Positions 1-9,426 of a stretch of DNA of 64,000 nucleotides are shown here, in pieces. Position numbers and translations under genes: made by a program. Positions within the stretch are counted from its first letter, which is position 1. Each line of letters begins with the position of its first letter. The stretch is taken from positions 248,001 to 312,000 of the forward strand of contig NZ_JAAORG010000001.1 in the NCBI RefSeq assembly GCF_017696055.1, in the 5' to 3' direction. Origin of the DNA: Prochlorococcus marinus XMU1406 (GTDB lineage Bacteria; Cyanobacteriota; Cyanobacteriia; PCC-6307; Cyanobiaceae). Under the pieces are notes generated by a model. It was not told the DNA's origin. It saw nothing but the letters and a program-made list of their open reading frames with translations, and made no database searches.

Positions 1-7
1 CAATACC

Positions 8-1477
8 TTGATTGATGACATTGCTTCTAATTTCAGCTTATCAGATTCTAACAAGTTAGAGAGTTTACTTGATTTTAAAAAAAAGGAAGTTATAAATACT
101 CCTAATAATTTGGAGAATTGGTTGTTTCTTACAGATAAAATGACCATAGAAGGGGATAAATGGAAAAGTAAGAAGGCTATATTTAGTAATGATTTACTTG
201 AATTAAAACAAGTAAAATTAGCAATAAATTCATTAGAAGTTTTTCCTATTAATGAAAAACTCAGATTTAAATCTTCATTAAATTATTTAATACTTGAGGA
301 GAAATTATCAATCCCCTTTTGGTTAGGTAGTAGAAATTTTAATTTTAATAAGTTTCAACCTGCAAATACATGGAATTTTGGATATGACAATTTAGATAAG
401 GATGGGTATTTTATCGGCAGGAAACTTAACTCAATAGACATAAATGATGATTTTGTTTTTGAGTTAGAGCCCCAATTCTTGATTCAACGCTCACTAAAAG
501 GTTATACAAAAAGTTTTGTAAATAAGGGGGAATCAATAACTTCAGATAAAGTTAAGAGAAATGCAGGTTTTCAAGACTATTTTGCTCTAAAATCCCAGAT
601 AAAAGGAAGAATAAATAATTGGGATTTAGAAATAGATAAGAATTTAAATTCTCTTGATCTTGATAAATTTTCAGATGCATTTAGATTCGAAACAAAATTG
701 AATAAAGAGATTAATTTTTTGGGTACAAAATGGGATAAAACCTTTTATGGAATCTATAGAGAGAGGGTTTGGAATGGCTCATTGGGTGAAGCAGAAATTT
801 ACTCTGGTTATGGTTCAAAATTACAGAAAGAAAATACTTGGGTTGTAAATGGCATTAAAAAGAAAGAATTTTTATCTTTCGGTTTGGCAAACATTACAGC
901 AGAGGCTTTAAATACAAAAAATCTTGTAACTAACCTAAAAGGTAACTTTTTTTATTCTCTAGATCAGAAATTTCCGATTAGTATTCAAGACTCTAAAAAT
1001 AAATCTATAGATATTTCATATAGGTACATTCCTCAACCAATCAATAAAGGATTAAGTCTTGATACAAGATTAGAAGCATCATATTCTTTCTATGAAAATG
1101 GAGATCATCAAGAATATTTAGGTTTAGGCATAGGTCCCGAATTAATATTGGGTAATTTTAAAAATAAAACTTTTGACTATACACGTATTAGTCTTTTCCC
1201 CTTCTATAAATTTGATAGTGGTGAGAGTGTTTTTAAATTTGACCACAATTATGAGAAATTCACATTAAATATTGCCTTTGATCAGCAACTATTTGGACCA
1301 GTTATTCTCAAAAGTATAGGGACTTTAAACTTAACAAATGATTCAGATGACTATGGTGAATTTATAGATTCTAAAATCTCATTAAATTGGAAAAAAAGAT
1401 CCTATGAAATTGGTATGTTTTATCAACCCCACAATCAAGCAGGAGGCATTTCTTTCAGTTTATATGGATTTAAATAG
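8..1477 (+). CDS. DUF3769 family outer-membrane protein, probably 5'-truncated by the window edge
   Basis: This is a cyanobacterial DUF3769 family protein, a group related to the LPS-assembly protein LptD and expected to be an outer-membrane beta-barrel. The visible 489 residues are rich in alternating hydrophobic and polar stretches and aromatic residues, and end in a short aromatic tail (SLYGFK), as barrel proteins do. No cytoplasmic domain or TM helix is evident. The reading frame is open back to the window edge. The TTG at 8 is only the first possible start, and the real gene probably begins upstream. It converges on leuD with no gap. The family call is from recalled sequence character; a role in lipid or LPS export is inference. 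Confidence 0.6.
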   Translation: MIDDIASNFSLSDSNKLESLLDFKKKEVINTPNNLENWLFLTDKMTIEGDKWKSKKAIFSNDLLELKQVKLAINSLEVFPINEKLRFKSSLNYLILEEKLSIPFWLGSRNFNFNKFQPANTWNFGYDNLDKDGYFIGRKLNSIDINDDFVFELEPQFLIQRSLKGYTKSFVNKGESITSDKVKRNAGFQDYFALKSQIKGRINNWDLEIDKNLNSLDLDKFSDAFRFETKLNKEINFLGTKWDKTFYGIYRERVWNGSLGEAEIYSGYGSKLQKENTWVVNGIKKKEFLSFGLANITAEALNTKNLVTNLKGNFFYSLDQKFPISIQDSKNKSIDISYRYIPQPINKGLSLDTRLEASYSFYENGDHQEYLGLGIGPELILGNFKNKTFDYTRISLFPFYKFDSGESVFKFDHNYEKFTLNIAFDQQLFGPVILKSIGTLNLTNDSDDYGEFIDSKISLNWKKRSYEIGMFYQPHNQAGGISFSLYGFK

Positions 1478-2101
1478 TTACAATAAATAATTATTAAATT
1501 CTAAATAAGGTAAATGGTTGAATTTATTTTCAATTAGACTTTCATTTTCAAGTAGTGTTGAAGTTGCATCCCATTCCCCTGACAGAAACATTTTTCTTGA
1601 GCTTTCTTTGATTTCAAGATTGAAACTTAAATCTTTTGATTTTGCTAATGAATTTTTAAGATCAATTTCTAAGAATAGAAATTTACTATCCTTATTTTTT
1701 TGAATTTCTTGTATTGATTTTTTTGGGAGGGTAAAGCATGGGATACCTATTGCAACACAGTTACTATAAAAAATATCGGCAAAACTCTCACCTATGATTG
1801 CTTTTATGCCCCATCTCATAAGTGCTTGAGGGGCATGTTCTCTGCTGGAACCACATCCAAAATTGCTATTAACAATTAGTATTGTGGCATTTTTGTTTTC
1901 TTCTAAATCGAAAGGATGCTTTCCTTTTAAAGTTTCTCTATCGTCCTCAAAAACAGATTCACCTAATGACTCAAAGTTAACACACTTCAAGAAACGCGCT
2001 GGAATTATTCGATCTGTATCAATGTCGTTACCAATTAAGGAAATACATTGCCCGTTTATTTGTGTAATTTTTCCAATTGGTGGGGTAAAGTCGGATTTCA
2101 T
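1478..2101 (-). CDS. leuD: 3-isopropylmalate dehydratase small subunit
   Basis: LeuD is the small subunit of isopropylmalate isomerase, which converts 2-isopropylmalate to 3-isopropylmalate in leucine synthesis in the cytoplasm. The 207 residues match the family length. The NDIDTDRIIP segment (residues 25-34) and the FGCGSSREHAPQAL signature (81-94) of the aconitase swivel domain are intact. Its ATG overlaps the leuC stop codon by one base (TAATG), so it is co-transcribed and probably translationally coupled with leuC. It converges with the DUF3769 gene, and no terminator hairpin is visible between the two stops. Confidence 0.97.
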   Translation of the reverse strand: MKSDFTPPIGKITQINGQCISLIGNDIDTDRIIPARFLKCVNFESLGESVFEDDRETLKGKHPFDLEENKNATILIVNSNFGCGSSREHAPQALMRWGIKAIIGESFADIFYSNCVAIGIPCFTLPKKSIQEIQKNKDSKFLFLEIDLKNSLAKSKDLSFNLEIKESSRKMFLSGEWDATSTLLENESLIENKFNHLPYLEFNNYLL

Positions 2102-3507
2102 TAGTTGATAAATTCTCGCACGTCACTGACTTTGCCATTAATTGCAGCAGCAGCAACCATTGCTGGACTCATGAGTAGTGTTCTCCCGCTAGGAGATCCC
2201 TGCCTACCTTTGAAATTTCTATTACTAGAACTAGCACTAACTTGATTACCTATTAGCTTATCTGAATTCATTGCTAAACACATCGAGCATCCTGGTTCTC
2301 TCCATTGAAATCCAGAATCCTTAAATATCTGATCAAGTCCTTCTTGTTTTGCTTTATTGGCTACTTTTTCTGAACCAGGAACTACAAATGCTTTTACATT
2401 CTTAGATACTTTTTTGTCTTTTAATACTTTAGCTGCAATTCTCAAGTCACTGATTCGACCATTTGTGCAACTGCCTATGAAACAAACTTCTACCGGAATA
2501 TCTTTTATTGATTGCCCTGGCTTGAAACTCATATATTCATAAGCCTCTTCAGCAACTAATTTGTCATTTGGGGACAATTCATCTACGCGAGGGATTTGCT
2601 GATTAATGCCTATACTTTGGCCCGGAGTAATCCCCCAGGTAACTGTTGGTTCTATTTTAGAAGCATCTATTTTAATTACATCATCATAGATTGAATTTTC
2701 ATCGCTTTTTAGTGATTTCCACCATTTGAGCGCTTTCCCCCAATGCTCATTTTTTGGGGCGCATAATTTATTTTTAATGTAACTAAAGGTCTTTTCATCA
2801 GGGTTTATGTAGCCGCATCTTGCCCCTCCTTCAATAGACATATTGCATATAGTCATTCTCTCTTCCATGGATAATGTATTGATCGCAGGCCCTGCAAACT
2901 CATATGCAAAACCCACCCCAGCTTTTACACCGAGTTTATTAATAATATGAAGTACTAAATCCTTAGCATAAACCCCATGAGATAATTGATTTTCACACCA
3001 AATTTGCCTTACCTTTAATTTGTTCATGGCTATGGTTTGGGTGGCAAGAACATCTCTTACTTGGCTTGTCCCTATCCCAAAAGCAATTGACCCAAAAGCT
3101 CCATGAGTCGAAGTATGTGAATCTCCGCAAGCGATTGTCATCCCTGGCTGCGTTAGCCCTAATTCTGGAGCTACTACATGAACTATGCCTTGATTACCAC
3201 TACCAATATTAAAAAATCTTATTTTATGTTCTAAGCAATTCTTCTCAAGTGTGTCAATCATTTTTTCAGCAAGATTATCTTTGAAAGGCCTGCTCTGATT
3301 ATCTGTTGGCACAATATGATCAACAGTAGCAACAGTTCTATCAGGGAATTTTACTTTCAAGTTTTTGTCTTTTAAAGCGCCAAATGCTTGAGGACTTGTA
3401 ACTTCATGGATAAGGTGCAGACCTATAAATATTTGATCAGATCCACCTGGAAGACTTGAAACTTTGTGTAAATCCCAAACTTTATCAAATAAGGTATCTT
3501 GACTCAA
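2101..3507 (-). CDS. leuC: 3-isopropylmalate dehydratase large subunit
   Basis: LeuC is the catalytic [4Fe-4S] subunit of isopropylmalate isomerase and works as a heterodimer with LeuD. The 468-residue length is typical. The aconitase-type cluster ligands are visible as Cys347 (GSCTNGR) and Cys407/Cys410 (CSMC), and the [12 protein letters not shown] substrate-binding segment lies at 128-139. The gene is followed directly by leuD with a one-base overlap, and cinA lies 13 bp upstream on the same strand. The glyA-cinA-leuC-leuD run may therefore be a single minus-strand transcript. No other leu genes are in the window. Confidence 0.97.
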   Translation of the reverse strand: MSQDTLFDKVWDLHKVSSLPGGSDQIFIGLHLIHEVTSPQAFGALKDKNLKVKFPDRTVATVDHIVPTDNQSRPFKDNLAEKMIDTLEKNCLEHKIRFFNIGSGNQGIVHVVAPELGLTQPGMTIACGDSHTSTHGAFGSIAFGIGTSQVRDVLATQTIAMNKLKVRQIWCENQLSHGVYAKDLVLHIINKLGVKAGVGFAYEFAGPAINTLSMEERMTICNMSIEGGARCGYINPDEKTFSYIKNKLCAPKNEHWGKALKWWKSLKSDENSIYDDVIKIDASKIEPTVTWGITPGQSIGINQQIPRVDELSPNDKLVAEEAYEYMSFKPGQSIKDIPVEVCFIGSCTNGRISDLRIAAKVLKDKKVSKNVKAFVVPGSEKVANKAKQEGLDQIFKDSGFQWREPGCSMCLAMNSDKLIGNQVSASSSNRNFKGRQGSPSGRTLLMSPAMVAAAAINGKVSDVREFIN

Positions 3508-3520
3508 TTTGTAAAAATAG

Positions 3521-4795
3521 TTACTTACTATTCGATAATAGGATTAATCTGAGGCTGTTCAAACACACATTTACACTTAGTGTTTGAATTTCTACTCTAT
3601 TTCTGGTTGAGTTAAATAGTTTTTTTATATTAGTTATTTGATTATTCGGGCCTGAAATTGAGATATAGACAAGTCCAACCGGTTTATCTTTACTGCCTCC
3701 GTTAGGACCTGCTATTCCACTAATTGCTATTGCCCAATCTGCTCCTAATTTCTTTTTTACATTAATTGCCATAGCCTCACAAACTTCTTCAGAAACGGCT
3801 CCATATTCTGTAAGCTTGTCTTCCGAAATATTTAATAATGAATTTTTTAGCTCATTACTATATGAAACAATACTACCTTTAAAAACTTGAGATGAGCCTG
3901 ATATTGATGTTAGTGATGAAGATAGCAGGCCTCCGGTGCAGGATTCAGCAAATACGACAGTTTGGTCCCTCTCGGTTAATTGTTTTATTAGAACGCTAGG
4001 AAGAGTATCATTATCCTCTCCAAAAATAAATTCCGAAAACTCTTTTTTTAATTTTTCTTTTATAGGATTAATTATATTTGTTGCTTCTAGGCCATTCTTT
4101 GCTCGCGCTGTGATTCTTAGTTTAACCTCTCCTAAGTTTGCATATGGAGCAACTGTCGGGTTTTTAAGATTTAATAGATCGTTAATTTTTTCTGCAACGC
4201 TAGATTCTCCAATGCCTGCAAATTTAAGAGTATTTGAAAAAAAAGAATAACCATCAGAGAATTTGGTTTTAACGAAATCATAAGCCGTTTTTTCCCACAT
4301 AGTTTTCATTTCACTTGGTACTCCAGGGAAAGTAAGAATAGTAAATCCTTTTACTGGTTCCCAAATCATTCCTGGAGCTGTTCCCCTAGGATTATTAATT
4401 ATTTGAGCATTTTTTGGGAAGAAACATTGTTTCCTTAAGCTAGAGGAATCATCATGCAGCTTTGAGTTTGAGAGTTTTTCTTTAATTTCATCCCATAAGT
4501 ACGGTCTTTCAAAAAGAGATACATTAAAAGATTTGGCTATTGCTTCTGTAGTTAAGTCATCTGGGGTGGGTCCCAAGCCACCCGTTATAATTAGAAGATT
4601 GCTTCTTTTCGATATTTCTTGAATTACTTTTATAATTCGATCACAATTATCACCTACAGTTGATTGCCTAAAATGATTTAAGCCTAATTGAGATAATTGC
4701 TCTGAAATCCATTGAGCATTTGTATTGATAATATTTCCTAAAAGTAGCTCTGTTCCAATAGAAAGAATTTCTACTCTCTTGGAATTAGGACTCAT
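3521..4795 (-). CDS. cinA: CinA family protein (competence/damage-inducible; NMN amidase domain)
   Basis: This is a two-domain CinA. The N-terminal half is a MoCF/molybdopterin-binding-like domain with [10 protein letters not shown] at 71-80. The C-terminal half is a PncC-type nicotinamide-nucleotide amidase domain with FAESCTGG near 282-289, followed by a conserved SGIAGP segment. In related proteins the C-terminal domain deamidates NMN in pyridine-nucleotide salvage. The N-terminal domain of some members hydrolyses ADP-ribose. The 424 residues are full length for the two-domain form. The ATG overlaps the glyA stop by 4 bp, so the two genes are translationally coupled. A competence role is only historical and is not implied by this sequence. 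Confidence 0.9.
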   Translation of the reverse strand: MSPNSKRVEILSIGTELLLGNIINTNAQWISEQLSQLGLNHFRQSTVGDNCDRIIKVIQEISKRSNLLIITGGLGPTPDDLTTEAIAKSFNVSLFERPYLWDEIKEKLSNSKLHDDSSSLRKQCFFPKNAQIINNPRGTAPGMIWEPVKGFTILTFPGVPSEMKTMWEKTAYDFVKTKFSDGYSFFSNTLKFAGIGESSVAEKINDLLNLKNPTVAPYANLGEVKLRITARAKNGLEATNIINPIKEKLKKEFSEFIFGEDNDTLPSVLIKQLTERDQTVVFAESCTGGLLSSSLTSISGSSQVFKGSIVSYSNELKNSLLNISEDKLTEYGAVSEEVCEAMAINVKKKLGADWAIAISGIAGPNGGSKDKPVGLVYISISGPNNQITNIKKLFNSTRNRVEIQTLSVNVCLNSLRLILLSNSK

Positions 4796-6063
4796 TTAAT
4801 TGATGCTTCAAGTTTGCCTAAATAAAGAGGAAAACGATTACATAAGGATAATACTCTTTCTTTACATTGACTTTCAATTAGTGAATCGTTTGGGTTAAGT
4901 AATCTATCAGCAATAATGTCGCCAACTTCAGCAAAAGCATTTTCATTAAAGCCTCTAGTAGTTAAAGCGGCAGTACCCAACCTTAGACCGCTGGTCACAA
5001 AAGGTGATTCAGGGTCAAACGGAACAGTATTTTTATTCGCAGTGATATTCACTTCACTTACGAGTAAGTCAGCAATTTTACCTGTCATATTGATACTTCT
5101 TAAATCGAGTAAAACAATATGGTTATCAGTGCCTCCACTCACGATATTGATTCCTCTATTTATTAACGTTGAGGCTAGAACTTTAGCATTTTTTATTACT
5201 TGTTGAGAATAATTAACGAACTCTGGCTGCAAAGCTTCTCCAAATGCAACTGCTTTAGCGGCAATAATATGTTCTAGGGGCCCACCCTGAGTTCCAGGGA
5301 AAACAGATTTATCAAATTTCTTTCCAAATTCTGCATCTTTACATAAGATAAGTCCTCCTCTAGGCCCTCTTAATGTTTTATGAGTAGTTGTAGTTACTAC
5401 ATCACAATAAGGTATAGGATTTGGGTGAAGTTTACTTGCTACAAGACCGGCTATGTGTGCAATATCAGCCATTAAGTATGCACCAACTTCATCTGCAATT
5501 TTCCTAAATGATTCAAAATCAATTGTTCTTGGATAAGCAGAATATCCGCATATGATTAATTTTGGTTTTGTTTCAAGTGCTATCTCTCTTATCTCATCAA
5601 AATTTAATTTACTAGTTTCTTTATTTACACCATAGTGAACTGCATTGAACCATTTGCCACTCATATTTACTGGAGATCCATGAGTTAAGTGCCCACCGTG
5701 GGATAAATCCATCCCCATGATTGTGTCGCCAGGTTTAAGTAGACTTAGGAAAACAGCAGCATTTGCCTGTGCTCCACTATGGGGTTGAACATTAGCCCAA
5801 TTTGCATTAAATAATTTTTTCGCTCTCTGAATAGCTAATTCCTCGATTTCATCAACAAATTCACATCCCCCGTAATATCTTTTTTGAGGTAATCCTTCGG
5901 CGTATTTATTTGTAAGGACGGATCCTTGAGCTTGCATGACGGCAATTGATGCGAAATTTTCACTTGCGATTAACTCAAGATGAGTTTCCTGCCTATTTTT
6001 TTCAGAGTTGATAAAATTTGATATTACTGGATCACTTTCTTTAAGGTTTTGAAGGATATTCAT
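4792..6063 (-). CDS. glyA: serine hydroxymethyltransferase
   Basis: GlyA is a PLP enzyme that interconverts serine and glycine while loading tetrahydrofolate with a one-carbon unit, in the cytoplasm. The 423 residues are full length. The PLP-binding lysine is K229 in the [14 protein letters not shown] motif, and the YYGG segment (63-66) and the HSGAQAN region (95-101) are intact. It leads the minus-strand run glyA-cinA-leuC-leuD and starts 78 bp from the tRNA-Arg gene. The short leader shows no glycine-riboswitch-like tandem aptamer. Confidence 0.97.
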   Translation of the reverse strand: MNILQNLKESDPVISNFINSEKNRQETHLELIASENFASIAVMQAQGSVLTNKYAEGLPQKRYYGGCEFVDEIEELAIQRAKKLFNANWANVQPHSGAQANAAVFLSLLKPGDTIMGMDLSHGGHLTHGSPVNMSGKWFNAVHYGVNKETSKLNFDEIREIALETKPKLIICGYSAYPRTIDFESFRKIADEVGAYLMADIAHIAGLVASKLHPNPIPYCDVVTTTTHKTLRGPRGGLILCKDAEFGKKFDKSVFPGTQGGPLEHIIAAKAVAFGEALQPEFVNYSQQVIKNAKVLASTLINRGINIVSGGTDNHIVLLDLRSINMTGKIADLLVSEVNITANKNTVPFDPESPFVTSGLRLGTAALTTRGFNENAFAEVGDIIADRLLNPNDSLIESQCKERVLSLCNRFPLYLGKLEASIK

Positions 6064-6140
6064 TGAATTTGATAAGTAATAAACATAATATAGACGATAT
6101 TTTTTAGAAAAAAATAAAAAGAATATTTCAGAATTTTAAA

Positions 6141-6214
6141 CGCGCCTGGAGAGATTCGAACTCCCGACACCCTGATCCGTAGTCAGGTGCTCTAATCCAC
6201 TGAGCTACAGGCGC
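6141..6214 (-). tRNA. tRNA-Arg (anticodon ACG)
   Basis: Read on the minus strand this folds as a complete cloverleaf. The acceptor arm GCGCCTG pairs with CAGGCGC and is followed by discriminator G. The D arm is GCTC..GAGC, the anticodon stem CTGAC/ATCAG holds a loop with ACG at its centre, and the T arm contains GTTCGAATC. CCA is not encoded. The ACG anticodon, whose A34 is normally converted to inosine, reads CGN arginine codons. Confidence 0.97.
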
Positions 6215-6300
6215 ATAATTATGTAATATCTCTGTTTCAGGGTCTCTTAGTCAACCAGATTTCAGGTAAAATATCTATTATTAACAATCTAATTAATAAT

Positions 6301-6552
6301 ATGCCTATAAAGTGGTACGGAAATGGTGATTTAGAAGATCCTATCTATAAACATTTTTCTCGTATAGTAAATTTTGTTATTCACTGTATGATATTTACTG
6401 CGATTGTAAGTGGCACATGGCTTTTAAAAGAAATTAAATATGAAATAGCTTTTTTTAATAATTTTGCAATTTTCTGGTCAGTTCTTTTGGCTTCCCATTT
6501 ACTTTTCGTAATTATAAAAAAACCTAAAGATACTTCAAAACAATCAACTTAA
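6301..6552 (+). CDS. small conserved two-TM membrane protein of unknown function
   Basis: This 83-residue protein is not assigned to a family I can name. It has two predicted membrane helices (about residues 24-43 and 50-72) joined by a short loop, an N terminus with several charged and aromatic residues, and a Lys-rich tail. Its compact spacing to the next gene (13 bp) and ordinary base composition suggest a real gene co-transcribed with the downstream DUF3181-like gene. I infer that it is an inner or thylakoid membrane protein; no catalytic motif is visible. Confidence 0.7.
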   Translation: MPIKWYGNGDLEDPIYKHFSRIVNFVIHCMIFTAIVSGTWLLKEIKYEIAFFNNFAIFWSVLLASHLLFVIIKKPKDTSKQST

Positions 6553-6565
6553 ATTAAGCTTATAT

Positions 6566-6856
6566 ATGAACTCCCAGATACGAATAAGTGATCTAGAAAA
6601 TATTATTTCAGAAAAGATTTTTATAAAAATAGAAAAGTGGAATTTGTATCTTGGAGATGCTGGCCTAGCTAGACATCTTGCTATTGAATGTATAAGAAAT
6701 AAAGATCAAGGTCCATTTGATGCTGCAAATATAAGTTTGAAAGCAATTAATGTAAAAGTAGGGGATGGTGTTAACAGTATTCCACTAATTAATTTAATAA
6801 CTACTTCACAAATTCTAGAATTAGAGGAGATTTTGGAAAGTTTTTTTGAAAACTAA
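6566..6856 (+). CDS. DUF3181-like small cyanobacterial protein
   Basis: This 96-residue soluble protein resembles the cyanobacterial DUF3181 family, which has no known function. The sequence has an amphipathic N-terminal helix, a central segment with WNLYLGDAGLARHLAIE near residues 25-41 and an acidic C terminus (ELEEILESFFEN). No signal peptide or TM helix is seen. It follows the two-TM gene by 13 bp and overlaps the 3' end of murJ by 4 bp in convergent orientation. The family name is recalled and should be treated as probable. Confidence 0.65.
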   Translation: MNSQIRISDLENIISEKIFIKIEKWNLYLGDAGLARHLAIECIRNKDQGPFDAANISLKAINVKVGDGVNSIPLINLITTSQILELEEILESFFEN

Positions 6857-8436
6857 ATCTTTTTTTTATAAACTTTAAAGTTATTTACTTTCAAGAATTT
6901 TGTAAGTAAAAAATAAATTACAAAAAAAATTAGAGATCCAAACATTAATAATAAAAATTCTCCCAGATTTGAATTGGAGTTATTCGTAGTCTTGAGAATA
7001 ATAAAACAAACTGTGCTACATATAAAGGCAGCTAATGACATGAGGCTGATTTTCCTCAATAAATTCAAGTTAGGCAAATGGATATCTTCATTTCGCAGAT
7101 TAAAAGAAAGCAAAATACAAACTATAAAGTTGACTACTACTGAAGAAAAAATTATTCCTACAACTCCGAAATTATATGGAGAAAGATTCCCAAAATTCTT
7201 AATTGGGGCACCAATTAAAAACCAATCAAAAAAAATATTAAGTATTATCCCTGCAAATGAAGACTTAAAAGGGAAGTTTGTTTTCTCTATCGAATAGTAA
7301 GTTCTTACTAATAAATCTCTATAAAGGTAAAAAGGTATGCCAACTGAATAAGCAATTAATATATTCTTTACTTTTAGAGCCGCTGAATAATCAAAAGATC
7401 CTCTTTGAAAAACTAATTGTACGATTTGATTATTGAATGTTATGAAAAAACCTGTTAAAAAAATAGCTGTCAAGAAACAGTACTCTATCCCAGATATCAA
7501 TTTTTTTTGGAGACCTCTATCGTCTTTATTACTTCTCAATTTAGAGAATTTTGGAAGTAATGGCAAAATCAAAGAGTTAGATAATATGCCTAAGGGGGCT
7601 TGTATAAGAAAGTTTCCGTAAGCTAGTCCAGATGCTGCTCCTTGAAAACTTGAAGCAAAAAACATATCGATAAAAACATTAATTTGACTTAGACCTGATG
7701 AGATAGATGCGGGAATAATTAGTTTAAAAATCCTCCTCTCTTCATTTTTAAATGCATTGTAGGTTGACTCTAATCTCAAGAGACCAATTTTATTTATTTC
7801 CAAAATTTGAACAAAAAACTGAATTAAAGTTCCTGTCAAAGTTGCAAAAGCTAGTAATCCCGAGTAAGTCAAGACATGAGAAGATGTATTTTCTTGGTTG
7901 AAAATCCAACTAAAAAAAATAAAAAAAATAGTAGTTACGCTTGTTATTGCTGGACTTATACTTGATAAAAAGAATTTCTTTTGGGAATTTAAGGCGCCAA
8001 AGCTTAAACCTATGAAGCCTGATAAAGGGATACAAGGTGTAAGTATTTGTAATTGGTAAGTAGCAATAGATTTAGCTTCCGAACTTAAATTGGGGGCTAA
8101 TAATTCAATTAATAAACTGGAATTTGAGTAAATAAATATAGCTAAAATGAATAGTATTATTGAAAGTTTTATGCTTACTTGAGTTAAAACAATTCCTCCA
8201 TTTTTTTTGTTAAGCGGAGTTAAAACTGCAACGACTGCGTTATGTAAGGGACCATTAATTCCTCCAATTATTATTAGCAAAAAACCAGGAATTATATATG
8301 CATAATTAAACGCGTCGTATGTTACCCCAACCCCAAAAGCAGCAGCTATAAATATTTGCCTTATACATCCAGCTAATTTACTTAGACTAGTGCCAAATGA
8401 AATTGAAAAAACATTATTTTTTAAAAATGAATGCAT
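6853..8436 (-). CDS. murJ: lipid II flippase MurJ (MviN family)
   Basis: MurJ flips the peptidoglycan precursor lipid II across the cytoplasmic membrane. The 527 residues contain about 14 hydrophobic helices typical of the MOP superfamily. The N terminus carries the MurJ-like segment with RQIFIAAAFGVG near residues 26-37, and the RGSFD motif lies in the middle of the protein. Later family members often have a conserved PFYLYRDLLVRTYY-like segment, which is also present. The gene is divergent from sfsA with a 69 bp gap and converges on the DUF3181-like gene. Confidence 0.92.
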   Translation of the reverse strand: MHSFLKNNVFSISFGTSLSKLAGCIRQIFIAAAFGVGVTYDAFNYAYIIPGFLLIIIGGINGPLHNAVVAVLTPLNKKNGGIVLTQVSIKLSIILFILAIFIYSNSSLLIELLAPNLSSEAKSIATYQLQILTPCIPLSGFIGLSFGALNSQKKFFLSSISPAITSVTTIFFIFFSWIFNQENTSSHVLTYSGLLAFATLTGTLIQFFVQILEINKIGLLRLESTYNAFKNEERRIFKLIIPASISSGLSQINVFIDMFFASSFQGAASGLAYGNFLIQAPLGILSNSLILPLLPKFSKLRSNKDDRGLQKKLISGIEYCFLTAIFLTGFFITFNNQIVQLVFQRGSFDYSAALKVKNILIAYSVGIPFYLYRDLLVRTYYSIEKTNFPFKSSFAGIILNIFFDWFLIGAPIKNFGNLSPYNFGVVGIIFSSVVVNFIVCILLSFNLRNEDIHLPNLNLLRKISLMSLAAFICSTVCFIILKTTNNSNSNLGEFLLLMFGSLIFFVIYFLLTKFLKVNNFKVYKKKI

Positions 8437-8505
8437 TTGGATTTGTCTAAATCTTCAAGAAGTTTAAGTTTCAATTATATTTGATTTTTAACTAACGACA
8501 TATTT

Positions 8506-9246
8506 ATGAATGATCGGATAATTGAATTTGACCCATTAATTGAAGGGTTTTTGATAAAGAGGTATAAAAGGTTTCTTGCAGATATTAAATTAGAGAATGG
8601 AGAGGTAGTAACTGCTCATTGTGCTAACACAGGCCCAATGAAGGGGCTTTTGAGTGAGGGAGCAAAAGTAAGAATAAGTGTTTCCCCTTCTACAAAAAGA
8701 AAATTACCTTTTACCTGGGAACAGATATGTGTTTTTGATTCAAAAAACGACGAGGTTTGGGTAGGTATTAATACTCTATTTGCAAATAAGTTAATCAAAA
8801 AGGTTATTGAGAAAAATCTGCTAAAGGAAATAATAGGCGAAATAGAGACCATTAAATCTGAAGTTCCATATGGTAAAGATAAAAAAAGTAGAATTGACTT
8901 TTTTTTAACTCCTAAATCTTCAAATCCTGATAAACGTAACATTTACCTAGAGGTTAAAAACACGACTTGGATTAAAGAAAATGTAGCTCTATTCCCAGAT
9001 ACAGTAACGAAAAGAGGCCAAAAACACCTCATTGAATTAAAGGAATTAATTCCTGGAAGTAAAAGTATTTTGGTACTTTGTATTACGAGAAAAGACGCTT
9101 CTTTCTTTGCACCTGGAGATGATGCAGATCCCTTATATGGCAGTCTTTTTAGAGAATCTTTAAGTGCAGGAATGATAACTATTCCATGTTCCTTTGAATT
9201 TCATAAAGACCACGTATCATGGAAAGGAATTAAACCTTTGAAATAA
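8506..9246 (+). CDS. sfsA: SfsA family DNA-binding/nuclease-like protein
   Basis: SfsA was first described as a sugar fermentation stimulation protein and is now regarded as an OB-fold plus nuclease-like domain protein. The 246 residues are full length. The N-terminal part includes a [11 protein letters not shown] segment near residues 35-45. The C-terminal part carries the PD-(D/E)XK-like core SRIDFFL followed by YLEVKNTTW. The cellular role in cyanobacteria is unknown. It lies just upstream of the amt1 promoter region and is separated from it by 180 bp. Confidence 0.92.
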   Translation: MNDRIIEFDPLIEGFLIKRYKRFLADIKLENGEVVTAHCANTGPMKGLLSEGAKVRISVSPSTKRKLPFTWEQICVFDSKNDEVWVGINTLFANKLIKKVIEKNLLKEIIGEIETIKSEVPYGKDKKSRIDFFLTPKSSNPDKRNIYLEVKNTTWIKENVALFPDTVTKRGQKHLIELKELIPGSKSILVLCITRKDASFFAPGDDADPLYGSLFRESLSAGMITIPCSFEFHKDHVSWKGIKPLK

Positions 9247-9329
9247 ATAAAAAATCTTCTTGTTTTGAAATTTAAAAAAATAAATTTTCAAATTTAACAA
9301 ATAATTTTAAGGGTGCAAGTATAAAAATG

Positions 9330-9343
9330 GTATAAACAACTAC
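9330..9343 (+). promoter_or_regulatory. NtcA-binding site upstream of amt1
   Basis: The sequence is an exact match to the NtcA consensus GTA-N8-TAC. NtcA is the CRP-family nitrogen regulator of cyanobacteria and activates with 2-oxoglutarate. A TAN3T box (TAAATT) starts 23 bp further on, which is the classical class II NtcA promoter geometry. The site is 83 bp upstream of the amt1 ATG. This makes nitrogen-limitation induction of amt1 very likely. Confidence 0.8.
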
Positions 9344-9366
9344 TAGACACTGATAAGTTTTTTGAA

Positions 9367-9372
9367 TAAATT
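9367..9372 (+). promoter_or_regulatory. -10 element of the NtcA-dependent amt1 promoter
   Basis: TAAATT fits the TAN3T -10 consensus and lies 23 bp downstream of the NtcA box, the spacing expected when NtcA replaces the -35 element. The inferred transcription start is around 9379, giving a leader of about 48 nt. Confidence 0.6.
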
Positions 9373-9426
9373 TAGATTTGAAAGGAAACAGCACAAACTG
9401 TTTTTTTGCAGATCTAATTTTTTTTT

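Noticed and set aside
4916-5206. 96-codon plus-strand ORF antisense to glyA
   Set aside because: glyA is full length with all motifs; the antisense frame has no start context or family likeness.
6064-6140. glycine riboswitch before glyA
   Set aside because: The 77-bp leader is AT-rich, with none of the GC-rich tandem aptamer stems needed.
6141-6214. genomic island or prophage attachment at a tRNA gene (also checked at tRNA-Met, tRNA-Phe and tRNA-Thr)
   Set aside because: No integrase, partial tRNA copies or foreign-like gene block occurs next to any of the four tRNA genes.
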